A stretch of DNA of 64,000 nt from NCBI RefSeq assembly GCF_964355755.1, contig NC_092675.1:25894412-25958411 (forward strand), written 5' to 3'. The stretch comes from Antedon mediterranea. Lineage: Eukaryota; Echinodermata; Crinoidea; Comatulida; Antedonidae. Below are positions 23,342 to 34,110 of this stretch, piece by piece. The notes beneath the pieces were generated by a model. That model had not been told where the DNA came from, did no database searches, and was given only the letters and a program-made list of their open reading frames with translations. Positions within the stretch are counted from its first letter, which is position 1, and every line of letters begins with the position of its first letter. The position numbers and the translations under genes are program-made.

Positions 23342-24302
23342 AGGGTCTACTGTAATGCACTATTAGACTTTCAGCTAAAACAACGGTAAGTTTCACATTT
23401 TAAAGTGTATTTAATTTATTACGAAATTCTTAATTCGATTTAAAGGTCTCCTTCAAACTGTTAAAAGATTGCGTTATCAAGTGTTAAAATGTGTAAACAA
23501 TTAGCGAGTGCAGTTCGCAGATTCAAAATCTAAATTACTGTATATTTTTGTATATATTTATAGGCCTATAATACATAGTACTTTTGTTTTTACATACTTA
23601 GATGCGTAATGTACAATTTCCTCCAGGAAAACACACAGCATGCCTATGCTTTTCTATTTTATTAATGACGTCCTGGAATAACTTTGCTTGTTTCTATTTC
23701 TATGATCATTGTCTTTAGGCCTAGATAGTGCTATGGATATTGAAATAATAAACGAAGATGGAGAGATCGACTCGGGCTCAGAAATCGACGTTGAAGACGA
23801 AAATAACGTACAGGAAACCAAGAAAAATAAGCAAAGTAAAGCAACGATAGCCGCCAAGATACTAAACGACTTTGCTCAAAAACGCCTAGAATTTACTATT
23901 TCCCATTTGGAAAAAGAATTTCAAAGTAAAACAAATATTCTCACATCTCAACAAAAAGATCTAAAAAAGGAGCTTGTTGTTATAAACCCAGCCAGCAAAC
24001 CTGTACCAAAAAAGGGCCTGGTCATTCCTCAGGGCCTGACGAAGAAACAAGTGGACAAATTTAAAAAGAACCACTCAAAAAAAGTTCGTCAATCAAACTT
24101 AAGCATGTCACTGAAGGAGTATGATGATGCGAAGAAAAAGCGTGATGAAGAAATGAAAGAAAAGCGTCTTGCTGATTCTAAAGAAGACATCGAGCAAAGA
24201 ACCAGCGCAATGGTGAGAAGAGGACGACGTGGTGCTATACAGCTAGATGACCGGTCACTTATTAAATTGAAAGGACCAAAGTCTGACACAATTACCAAAT
24301 GA
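23342..24302 (+). CDS. Unidentified highly charged protein, 189 residues
   Basis: One coding exon with ATG at 23733 and stop at 24300-24302. A 5' UTR exon ending at the donor after 23385 (GGTAAG) is joined to an acceptor at 23718 (GTCTTTAG). After that splice an in-frame TAA precedes the ATG, so the start is well supported; the given start coordinate of the feature is approximate. The N-terminal 30 residues are acidic (DIEIINEDGEIDSGSEID). The rest is Lys/Glu-rich and probably helical, with LTKKQVDKFKKNHSKK and a basic MVRRGRRGA near the end. There is no signal peptide or transmembrane segment. The pattern looks like a nucleolar or ribosome-biogenesis protein, but I do not recognise the family. 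AATAAA at 24637. It is convergent with eEF1D. Confidence 0.75.
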
Positions 24303-25065
24303 AAAATGCTGTTTAAAGAACCAATGTAGTTTGCCTAATGATTGCTACAGGAGTCTTACTAACCAAATCAGCACACAACACTGTACACATACGGACGCAC
24401 TAGACCCTAGGCTCTAATAGTACATAGTACTTGTCAAAATAACCCGTAAATAATCAACCTCACTGGACCAAACCTTACAGCATTGTGCACAGGTGTTTTT
24501 TAGTAGTACCAGAAAAAAAGAGTGCTAAAAATGGTAATATAAGCATAGCAGTTAAGCCAGTTAACTGGTAATCATTATTATTCTCTACACAATTGGCCGA
24601 GAGTTTTTAAATAATGTACAAGGTTGGTAAACAACTAATAAATACACAATCAATTTATTTGAAGCCGTGAGTTAATTTTTTATTTCAGATTGTAATGTTT
24701 CACAAATAAATTATTCAATGCTAATGCAGATATTAAAAAGATTTCAATTTCTAAAAATATATATTAATGATACAATTTATAATAATAATTGAGATGAAAA
24801 ATACCTTTTTCACAAATTACATTTGGAAATTTGAGTTGCATATGCTGCTGCAACATGTAGATGTTTTACATGCAAGATATTCAAAACACTACTGTAACAG
24901 CTTAATATAACCATACATTTTATTTCATTAAATTTAAATCTGTATTGCATTAATTCAATATTTTAATTACCATTTTTTTATGAATAAATGTTGGAAATAA
25001 GTACTATTGATAGTTGATAACGGCTTCTTTTTTTTTCTTTATGAAGTTAATTCCTGATCAATTTC
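24303..25065. other. Convergent 3' intergenic region
   Basis: Holds the 3' UTRs of the charged-protein gene (plus) and eEF1D (minus). Very AT-rich. No exon seen. Confidence 0.5.
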
Positions 25066-28000
25066 TTATATCTTATTGAATGCTACCACATCCATACTTT
25101 GAACCTGTGTATAGGAAGAATAAGAACAAAGACAATTATTAAATTGTTCAATACAGGTGTGGGATGGGGATTCATATTTCATAAAGATAGCGATGTGATG
25201 ATGTGAACTGGACTCATTACAGACATTTCCTACTTAAAACTTTCAAATATATACAGTACTAAATATAGAACTTGGAACAATTGCATTTGCTCTATAAATA
25301 TATTAAAAGATTTTCTTTATTTTTTTATTTTATTTTATTCAATCGAAACCAACAGCGATAATTACCGCCACTAACAGGTTTGATAAACAAACCTTGATTG
25401 ATCCCAACATTGATCAAGGGCTTCTCTCGTCCAGTGCTCACTTTGACCAGAGGAAAGGCATGGGCCAATACGTCTGAGGCAGATACCAGATGCAGAGGCT
25501 GCTATAAGAGTCGGCAATGCTGATTTTAAATGTCTAACAGGACCCCAGCTCTATATACAGCACCCGATATTCCCAGATGGTCTCCCAAGCCAGGCCCAAT
25601 GTTGCTTAACTTAACGTGATCTGACGAGAACCGGTGTTACAACGTGGTAAAGCCGGTCTATCCCCTTATGCTTGCTTTACCTTCTATTAAATAGCGCACC
25701 CTCTGACACTGCTTGCCTTTTTTCACATATTTTTCTACAGAATTTACCTATTAATACTGTAAGAATTTATTTGTAAAATACAGTAAGATTACAATGAAAA
25801 GTTGACTTACAAAATCTTCTATATTTGTAATTTTCTCCTCAAGAAAATCTGTACCAACTTTATCATCTTCTACCACACATGATATTTGCAGCTTTTTGAT
25901 ACCATACGCTACTGGAACTAGTTTTCCTAAAAAAACATAACACAGTAAATGCATTTAACATAAGTAAGTATTCAAATTGAAATCAATTTTAAATTAAAGT
26001 GGTTACTACTCTAATGAAGCAGAACAGAACAGACTATATTTATCATTAGGCACCTTTAGTTCTGATAAAGGGGTCATTTAGCTACTAAATAATAAAACCC
26101 AGTAGAAATCTTTTCATAATCAATGGCAATAGCATGAATTCGGTTGCACATAATGCTGATTTCAGAAATTTAGCGATATCATGGCTACGCGATTTTTACC
26201 AATAAAATGACATTTTGGGGAGAGCTAGCTTGTCATCTATCTGATGTAAAATAACACAAGGCCAATACTGCTTGTGGCGAAGTTCGTCGAAAATGCCAAT
26301 TAATTAGTTTTAGTTAGTTACACGATAGAATAGATAATAGTCGAATATTTGGGTCTACTATAAGCTGGAGAAAAATAATATAAGATATGGCCATTTGAGC
26401 GTGCGAGTATAATGCGTATTCACAGTCAAAACCGACTACATCAATTTGGTGTCGATGTCACGCTCTGTACATTAGTAGTAAACTGGCTTTGTTGTCGGAA
26501 CGAAAGTTTTTTAATTTTAATATATTTATTTAGGTACAAACGCATTCAACTTCCAACCAACATATATACGACCCCCGGGAGAGGGGCGTCACTTGTCCGA
26601 CGTGCGTCATACCTTATGAATACCATGACGCACCCGTGCGAAAAAAATGTGACTCGCCTTTATTTTGACGCATTTTGACCATGTTGTTTATGATAAGGTG
26701 GGTGGTAAAGTGACGGACATTGACACACCTTGTTCATTGATGTGACGTACAATTTAGGTTTTTTGACACACCCCTGCGTCGGTAATTATTTGTAAATGAC
26801 GCACCTCTCCCGTGGGTCATACAATAGACAAGTGCATTAAGTGAAGTGAAGAAATGTAAATCTTGACCTATAAATGTATAAATAACAATCTTCATGATTA
26901 CCTGTGCCCCATAAAAGTCCATCTGTTTTAATCTCACGAACCTTCTTTTCTAGCTCTTTCATATCGGTTTCATCATCCCACTGAAAGTAAAAACATAATA
27001 TATCAGGGCTGGTATTTATCAATCTTTTTGCTTAAGTCAAGAGAAACCAGTTCCATTTTATGTTAATTAAGGAATAAAATATTACATAAAACAAACAATT
27101 TACCGGTTTGACATCAAGAATGATGTTAGATTTGGCAATCAATGTTGGCTCTGAAAAAAATTATAAAGTAATACAATTAAAAGCATACTGAAGGAACATC
27201 AGATCAAAATAATAAAGATGTATAAAATCAAACTTTGTTAGAATAGGCCAATTTTTGTAAAGCTACTTACATTTGAACACAACACTAATTATTATTTCAC
27301 TTTATAAAGACTATTAACACTTACATTTAATCAAAAACTTCCCGACTTTAATGGGTAAATCAGGTAAATAATGTTTCATATATTTGGTCCAAGTGAATAA
27401 GTATTATACGACTCATTAAACAGTTTTAAAAATTAATTTTTTCATCGGACAATATATCTTTAACGGATAAAACATACTTACTTTTTGCTTTCTTAGCATC
27501 ATATGCTGCAATACGTTCTGCTTTTATCTTTGCTAATTCTTCAGCCTTAAATAAAAGGGTTTGATAATTTTAAAAAACCAAATATAACAATATCATCATC
27601 AGTTGGGCCTCTTGTCTAATGACATAAAGCTTTCCACTATTTTATGCCATTTTCCGTTGTCGTTGTCAGGATGATTTGGTTTTTTCTGTATAATTTAATT
27701 ATGTAGATTTTGGTCTTTCACTCTGTTTCCTTACTTTTCTGCTTTTACAATAAAATATTCTTAAGCTCTACCCTAACTAGTTTGAAAAAAAAAGTGTGAT
27801 ATGCCAAAATATGGCCACATCACATTTGTTGTCACATACAGTTTGATAGTGTAGACAGAGCTTTAAACTTACATCTTCATCATCAGTATCACCAAATAAA
27901 TCTTCATCGTCATCGTCATCATCTGCTTCCACGGCTTCCTAGAAGAAAAAGAAAATGAATTTGATTCAATACACCATGCTATTCAATAACACTGAAACAT

Positions 28001-31000
28001 TCAAATCACACATAAATAACACGCTTAAATTAAGTATATCATCACTTTGTAAAAAAAGACTCAATACAGTACATTGTGTTCCTATTTTGATTTATTCCAG
28101 TTCTAAAGGCCAACTCAGACAGCATCGTACGAGGTCCGACGAGATGTCTTGACTCGTCTGTGCTGTCTGAGTTGAATCCAGACAAGATGGGTCGTCGTGA
28201 GATAGCATCGGGGGTAGTTTTAGGTCGTCGTGAGCATTTTAAACATGTTTAATTTTCACCCGACGGGACGACTTGTATGCGCGCACGCGTTGCAAGGTTT
28301 GTTGCATAATCTTGAATTCAACCAATCAGAAGCGCAGGCGATATAGTCGCGTCGGGCTGTCTGAGTTGAGTTGTCGCGGAGCGTTGGCAGGATTGTCTGT
28401 CGGCAGGACTTCGAAAAGACAAGACGTTTTATCGGGCCTCGTCGTATCGCCTTAACAAATTTACTGTTTGAAGTATCAATGTAAATTGTTAAAACAATGT
28501 GTTATTATAGGTTTCAAACATCGAAGTACAGTCTGGAAACCTCTACGTATGGGATATACAAGAGTTCCAGCTGTTAATACAAACAAATATATGATTCTTC
28601 TGTTGCAAAGGGTACAAAATCATACAGCCTGTATAAGGTAACGTTTTATTACTATTTGACGTTTTCCTATGTGGTTCATATATATGTTTAGGCTATATCC
28701 GTCATTTTTTTTGTATGTTGGACTACAAGCATTTGTAATTTCTTCAGATTTTTGGAAATAATCATTTTTTCTTTAAATGTCTTTATGTCTACCTCATTTA
28801 CTCCATTCACTTGTGGTGTACCAGCTGCTTTTTCTAATGCTGCTACTCGTGCAAATAATTTGGATACATCTGCTCTCAAATCCTCGGTAACTTAAAAAGA
28901 AAGATGTAAAGAATATCAATAAACACTATAAACAAGTAATGCGATCAGTAAAACATTGAAAAAGTGAGTGCAATAGTAAAATGAAAATGAATGATAAAAA
29001 TATCTACAGTATATTTTAAAATAAGGTGGTCCATGCGGCTACAATTGAGTAGTCTAGCCTCGACTACTATCCTGCAGGAGGATAGCAGTCGAGGAGCAAG
29101 GAGTAACTAAAGCCTGAGTCAAGAGTGCCTACTGATGCCTTTGCGAGTGTACCCAAAAATCTTTGTTGGTTAATACTAATTCTTGCAACAACTTCATTCA
29201 CAAATGGTGCATTTCATTCTGCCTTGAACTGAAAGCAGTAGGCATTGCCAGAAAATAGCTCAAAAAGACCTGCTAAAATCAAGTAAAAGGATGTGGTATG
29301 CAGTATATTAAATTACCTTTTTTTAATAATTTATTTTCCTTTTCAATCTCTTCAAACCTTTGACTTGAAACTCCTGAATCCGGTACAGCAACACCTACTT
29401 TTAAACCAACACCCTGAGAAGAAAATATAGGATAAATCCAACGACATGAATCAGTATAAACATTTTGAATTTTAATCTAAATGATTTAATCACACACATA
29501 GATTAGGCATAATGCTGAACGTTTAAATTTACTCATACAAACAAAAGAAAATTCACTCAAAAAATTATTTATGTACACAGATTTTAAAAATAAAAAAACA
29601 TTACAATGCTGTACTGTACTTGGCAAGATATGTATTAACATAGAATACTGTCGGTGTTGTCAATTTTGCATACTTCAAAAAGGTTTACGCCCGTATTCTT
29701 AAACCGGACTTTAGTCGTAGTTCGAGCTAAAACTAAAAAAAATGACGTCATTTTAATTCATAAACGGAACTTTAACTAAATCACCGACTAAATCAGGCCA
29801 ACCTCGACTAAATCGAGACGGATTTTGATCGATTTTTTTAGTCCTGGAGGGGGCAGACTAAATGGTCGACTAAATGGTTTTTAAACGATGTTTATAAAAA
29901 ACGTAACAGTCATTGAGTTGTTATTATTGGCCCCATAGCGACAATGGGAGATGCGGCAATTCACCACGCGATGGAATGTTTAGGGGGCCTAGCGCTTTCT
30001 TGTCACGCTATGAAGTGCGTGGTTCGTGGCGATCATACTTTGTTGGGGCCTAGAAAATATAAAAGTTACCGTACCGCCATGGTTCCTAAATATATTTTTA
30101 AGATTTTATTTGTTGTTAATCAAATATACTTCACTGTTAAATTAATACTGATATTGTTCTAATAATTAACGATTAAAATTATTTTTCATGTATATAGTCC
30201 TGATGCGTAAAAAGTGTTGTAAGAAATGGAAAGTGATATCAATGCGCAAAATTTCGTCTGCTCCTCAAATACTCTCTTGTCATTGGCCAATGTATAGCCT
30301 TTGTTACCGAGACGTGTGCAACTCGACTAAAAGCTCGACTTCATTAAGTCGAACTGCAAACTTCGACTACTTCGTTTTTGAATCGAATTTGAAGTAATAG
30401 CTCGAACTACGACTTTTCCAAGTCGAACTTCGAACTACGACTAAAGTCCGGTTTAAGAATACGGGCGTTAGTCTTACTTGCAAATATAAAAATTGCATAA
30501 AGGTTTAGTCTTACTTGCAAATATAAAAATTGCATACATGTTTTGTAGTTTTGTTAGTAGAAAATTGAATTGAATACAGATGTGAAGTTTTGTAATACAA
30601 GTGCCAATAAAATGTCTATAAATAAAACTTGTTTTGGTGTTTTTTTTGTATTAGTAATTAAGTGCATAATATTGCACAAATATTTGTTATTTCTGTAATA
30701 ATAATAAAGTAATAGTGCGCCAATTCCATATTCTATAAAATTATCTGTCTTTAAGAATTCATTTCATTACACTTTCATTACATCACATTACCAGGGTGTG
30801 GCATATTATAAAATAGCAATCCTTTTCAATAAAACAATAAAATAAAACAAATATACTGTAAATGATAACAAAATTAAAAGGAAAATATGTTGTTTAAATA
30901 TAACAATCAGAATAATTATTTTATAAAACAAACATAGTTACTGTACAAAAATAATTATCTTGACATAAAAAACCAACAACATTGCTAATTTGAACAAGTA

Positions 31001-32593
31001 GCACAGCACATTCGTATTTATCAAATGTGTTCTACAAAACGAAGATGAAATGGGAAGGGGGATATGGAGAGAGAGACCAACTAATAGATACAGTATACCG
31101 CAACATACATGGAATACACACACAAAGTAAATGCCATGCCAGAATTCAATAACATACCGATATGCTAAACTGTCAAGAAGCAGTAAAGAAATGTAGAAAA
31201 ATGTCAAATAAATTATCGTAATTGATCAATGATAAGGACATGCAGAAAACCAAATTAGTGGTTTCATAAAATCAAGTAATATAATGGGTAAGGTATAAAG
31301 GTTTTCACTTACCACTACTGTAGTACAGTAATGCATTGAAAGATTGTTAATGTTTATATTGTTAATGTTAAAAAAGATGTCCCATAAAAGTATTTGTATA
31401 GAAAAAGTAAATTAAAAAGCAACAAAATGGATTTGAGTGTATATTAAGAAATCAATAAAAAAAAAGTTAAAATTAGTAATCACATCATAATTTTAAGCCA
31501 AGTCCACCTATTAAGAAAAAGATTGGATAACTTAGCTAGTGACACAAGGCGTGCATAGGTGGAGCAGTACTGTAAATTTTTTGCAAGTAATGCGGATAGC
31601 TACTCACATCAGTATTAAGTGAGGATTGTATGTTTTGTCGGGCACGAGCTATCTCACTCACAAGATTGCTGCTAGAGCAGGCACCACCAGAGCTCTGCAA
31701 ATTAATGCAAAGAGAGAAGAAAGTACACACAGAATTATGCACAGTAATTACTGTTCACTGTAGAGTTTAAATTAATAAGGACTGAACAATAAATTAAACT
31801 TATTAATTACATTTTTTGGTTATGAAAAAAAAGAGCATAAAATTTAGGCCCTACCAGCATGTTAGGAGAACAAGTAACTTCTTTATATTGTAAAAGAAAA
31901 ATTTATATTCCAATACTTTGCCCGAGATTGTTTATGTGTCAGGCCTTGTCTTTTGAAAATTATAGGTATGCTACAAATTGCACTCCTCAATACATTCAGG
32001 GATGCTGTAGGTGTGCTGTTTGTATTTTGGTGTGTAGAAATTTACCAAAATTAAGCGTGTTGTAAATCACACTCCTCAAGAGCAATTTAGGAGTATGTTA
32101 GGTGAGTGATCGCACTCGCTCGCTTTAAAAGACAAGGCCTGATGTGTGTATAGTCAACATTTTTATATAAAAATTCCCTTTTAAATTTTGCTTTTTATTA
32201 TAAATTAATAATACAGTAGAACCCTATGAAGAGGATACCTTCCGAACACATCAATATAGGGTTCCTCTCATTCATTTCAAAGAAAGTGTTCCCTGAATAG
32301 GAATGTCCCAATGGAGGGATTCTACTGTAGGATTTTTCTTCACTACACCCAAGGCAAAATGTAAAAACAAACAAATTTTAAAGACAAACAATGTTAATAT
32401 CAATGTGGAACAAAACTATGTTAATATAAAGCAACAACATTTAGTTACCTCGACAACAAGTCCTGCATGTTGGGATGCTAGCTTCTCATGATATTTTACT
32501 TCAGCATCCTCAACACGGCATTTGTCAAGCCACACAGACTCAAGTATCATTGGGGGTGGAGCCATTTTAATGAAAATATTAATAGGCTTAGAC
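25066..32593 (-). CDS. EEF1D: Elongation factor 1-delta (eEF1B GEF subunit)
   Basis: Coding exons on the minus strand: 32565-32449 (exon opens at 32593), 31694-31608, 29413-29317, 28890-28793, 27938-27873, 27545-27482, 27150-27104, 26980-26902, 25926-25811 and 25104-25066. They give 269 residues and every phase closes. The N terminus is [16 protein letters not shown]. Exons 3-4 give a leucine-rich helical region (IEKEN..., VAALEKAAG) that fits the delta leucine zipper. Exon 5 is an acidic run with [12 protein letters not shown], a CK2-type motif of eEF1B subunits. Exons 6-10 give the conserved guanine-nucleotide exchange domain: [52 protein letters not shown] and the C-terminal [12 protein letters not shown]. 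It recharges eEF1A with GTP during translation. Introns carry a SINE and several TIR elements. A 5' UTR exon upstream must exist; I could not place it. Confidence 0.95.
25320..25662 (-). mobile_element. 5S rRNA-derived SINE (SINE3-like)
   Basis: On the minus strand the element begins with a 5S rRNA-like head (25659-25556): GACCGGCTTTACCACG, CTCGTCAGATCACG, AAGTTAAGCA, GGGCCTGG, TTGGGAGACC, CTGGGAATATCGGGTGCTGT. About a dozen bases are missing between GGGCCTGG and GGGAGACC compared with normal 5S. A non-5S body follows, and the element ends in an AATAAAATAAAATAAAAA tail. A 5S head, unrelated body and A-rich tail is the layout of 5S-derived SINEs. It lies in the last intron of eEF1D in the same orientation. 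Confidence 0.75.
25556..25659 (-). pseudogene. 5S rRNA-like head of the SINE
   Basis: Collinear with most of 5S rRNA but with substitutions and an internal deletion, so not a functional 5S gene. The region of the 5S internal promoter (AAGTTAAGCA, GGGCCTGG) is the best preserved part, as expected if it still drives Pol III transcription of a SINE. Confidence 0.75.
27761..27865. mobile_element. TIR element of the TTTGATAGTGTAGAC family, copy 3
   Basis: TTAAGCTCT and AACTAGTTTG at the left; CAGTTTGATAGTGTAGAC and AGAGCTTTA at the right. It abuts eEF1D exon 5 (ends 27873), within 10 bp of its splice donor. Confidence 0.7.
28105..28454. mobile_element. GC-rich TIR element in an eEF1D intron
   Basis: Left end AAAGGCCAACTC, then GTACGAGGTCCGACGAG and GTCTTG. 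The right end, reversed, reads AAGGCGATACGACGAGGC, CCGATAAAACGTCTTG. GACAGC/GCTGTCTGAGTTGA motifs recur inverted inside. Much more GC-rich than its flanks. No coding ORF credible. Confidence 0.6.
29685..30471. mobile_element. Harbinger-type non-autonomous element, 781 bp, TTA target site
   Basis: The element spans 29688-30468 and is flanked by TTA on both sides (29685-29687 and 30469-30471). Ends CGCCCGTATTCTTAAACCGG and CCGGTTTAAGAATACGGGCG are perfect inverses. The inverted match continues through ACTTTAGTCGTAGTTCGA, so TIRs are about 38 bp. A TTA target duplication is typical of PIF/Harbinger. The 72-codon frame inside shows no transposase motif. In an intron of eEF1D. Confidence 0.88.
30469..30536. 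repeat. Short direct duplication
   Basis: TTAGTCTTACTTGCAAATAT plus AAAAATTGCATA appears twice in tandem, beginning at the TTA next to the Harbinger-type element. Confidence 0.8.
31939..32142. mobile_element. TIR element, TCAGGCCTTGTCTTTT family
   Basis: Left TCAGGCCTTGTCTTTT at 31939 and right AAAAGACAAGGCCTGA ending at 32142 are perfect inverses. ATGTGT flanks both CAGG and CCTG ends. About 204 bp, no ORF. Intron of eEF1D. Confidence 0.8.
32212..32329. mobile_element. Pogo/Tigger-like MITE, about 114 bp, TA target site
   Basis: Element 32214-32327 begins CAGTAGAACCC and ends GGGATTCTACTG, inverted repeats, with TA on both sides. Interior GAATAGGAATGTCCC matches the 'hit by CCCTATTCAGG' blocks at 41055-41235, 59895-59970 and 63385-63650. 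Confidence 0.75.
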
Positions 32594-33192
32594 CTGAAAA
32601 AAAAAAGAGATTTATAAATCATCATCTTGTCCTTTCCTACAGTACTACTAACTACGTACTAGCTAGGGGACTAAGCATAGAGTTTAGTTTAACTAGCCTA
32701 GGCCTAGATATAATTATTAATCATTAATGTATGGGTAAGTTTAGGACAGGTGGTAGAGTAGCGTATAATAGTAATAGTTAGGATTCCGGCACCGGAATTC
32801 AACTGCCCACTGTTAGGGAATCCGACACGCTATTGCGCATGCCCAGAGCGAAGTAATAAAAGCTTGCACTAGTGGTGGAGCCATTTTAATGAAAATATTA
32901 ATAGGCTTAGACCTGAAAAAAAAAAGAGATTTATAAATCATCATCTTGTCCTTTCCTACAGTACTACTAACTACGTACTAGCTAGGGGACTAAGCATAGA
33001 GTTTAGTTTAACTAGCCTAGGCCTAGATATAATTATTAATCATTAATGTATGGGTAAGTTTAGGACAGGTGGTAGAGTAGCGTATAATAGTAATAGTTAG
33101 GATTCCGGCACCGGAATTCAACTGCCCACTGTTAGGGAATCCGACACGCTATTGCGCATGCCCAGAGCGAAGTAATAAAAGCTTGCACTAGT
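32554..33192. repeat. 319-bp tandem duplication covering the eEF1D start exon edge
   Basis: The stretch from GGTGGAGCCATTTTAATG near 32556 is repeated with a 319-bp offset from about 32875, nearly base for base, up to AAGCTTGCACTAGTG. It contains the splice acceptor and the start codon of the first coding exon of eEF1D, so a second, dead-end copy of both exists upstream. The copies look almost identical, so the event is recent or is an assembly artefact. Confidence 0.9.
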
Positions 33193-33878
33193 GCCACAGA
33201 CCGCGCACACTACACCACCGTCGAGAGTCGGACGTTATAGAGATTTACTGTAGCCTATTTAGTCGTTGCGCGAGCGAGAGAGCGCGATGGATGAAACTTG
33301 GCCTAGGCCATACATGAATTAAATAATTAAAATACGACTGAGCCACGCGTTAAAATAATTATTATGATATGATTAAGAATCAGTATCTATCTAAGAATCG
33401 TAATAATGTAAATTTATTTGACAGAGGCAGTATGAAGTTCGGAACCGGAGAAAAACATAGGCCTGCCCAGTGTCATAACGCTTCGTATTTCAAGAAATGT
33501 ACGAAAGTGAATAGCGTAGCGTTGCGACTTCCCGAACAGTTCTGGTTTTTTTTTCACATCATATCCGCGCGGCGGCTGCCGTCAACAAATCAACTTGTAT
33601 ACGAGTGCATGTTATTACATTATAATGTGTTTTATGAAATCTTCTATTTTGTACTTGAAAAATCATAAAACTAGTCATGTAATTATAATTCATAATTATA
33701 TGAAGTTTATATATGAATAGGCTAGGCTTCGCCGTAGCGCAGCTATTAATCGATCCATCGCTGTTAGTCTGTAGAGTATACTATTATAGAGTCACCGATT
33801 ACCTCGCTCTGGGCATGCGCAATAGGGTGTCGGATTCCCCAACGCTGGGCAGTTGAGTTCCGGTGCCGGAATCCTAAC
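33096..33878. mobile_element. Candidate TIR element with arms of about 80 bp
   Basis: Left arm 33096-33176 begins GTTAGGATTCCGGCACC and runs through AATCCGACACGC and GCGCATGCCCAGAGCGA. The right arm 33798-33878 is its reverse complement, ending GGTGCCGGAATCCTAAC, with a few differences. A second left arm lies at 32777-32857 because it was copied by the tandem duplication. Between the arms lies the likely promoter side of eEF1D. Confidence 0.7.
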
Positions 33879-33894
33879 CACGGCGTAGTTAATA

Positions 33895-34110
33895 TAGGCC
33901 TACACTCCGCCTCCCTCACCCACCCTAGCAGCATAGTGTGTAGGCCTAGTATTAACCAGCCTAACCTCTAGGCCTAGCCTAGTAGTAGGCCTATTCTATA
34001 GCCTATAGGCCTAGCCCTAGTAGGTAGGCGCGCTAGCCTAGCCTGACCCTAGCTAGTTAGTAGAGGAGGCTAGAGGAGGCCTAGAGTATTTAACTAGGCC
34101 TATTCTATTA
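33895..34110. repeat. Cluster of TAGGCCTA / CTAGCCTAG palindromic motifs
   Basis: AGGCCTA, CTAGGCC, TAGCCTAG and GGCCTAGCC cores recur every 10-25 bp across about 200 bp. Isolated copies of TAGGCCTA are scattered through the whole window. Confidence 0.75.

Noticed and set aside
29944..30162. 72-codon frame inside the Harbinger-type element
   Set aside because: Too short and without transposase motifs; chance frame in a non-autonomous element.
32873..32912. Second start exon for eEF1D
   Set aside because: The duplicate keeps only the first four codons and then runs into unrelated sequence, so it cannot encode eEF1D.
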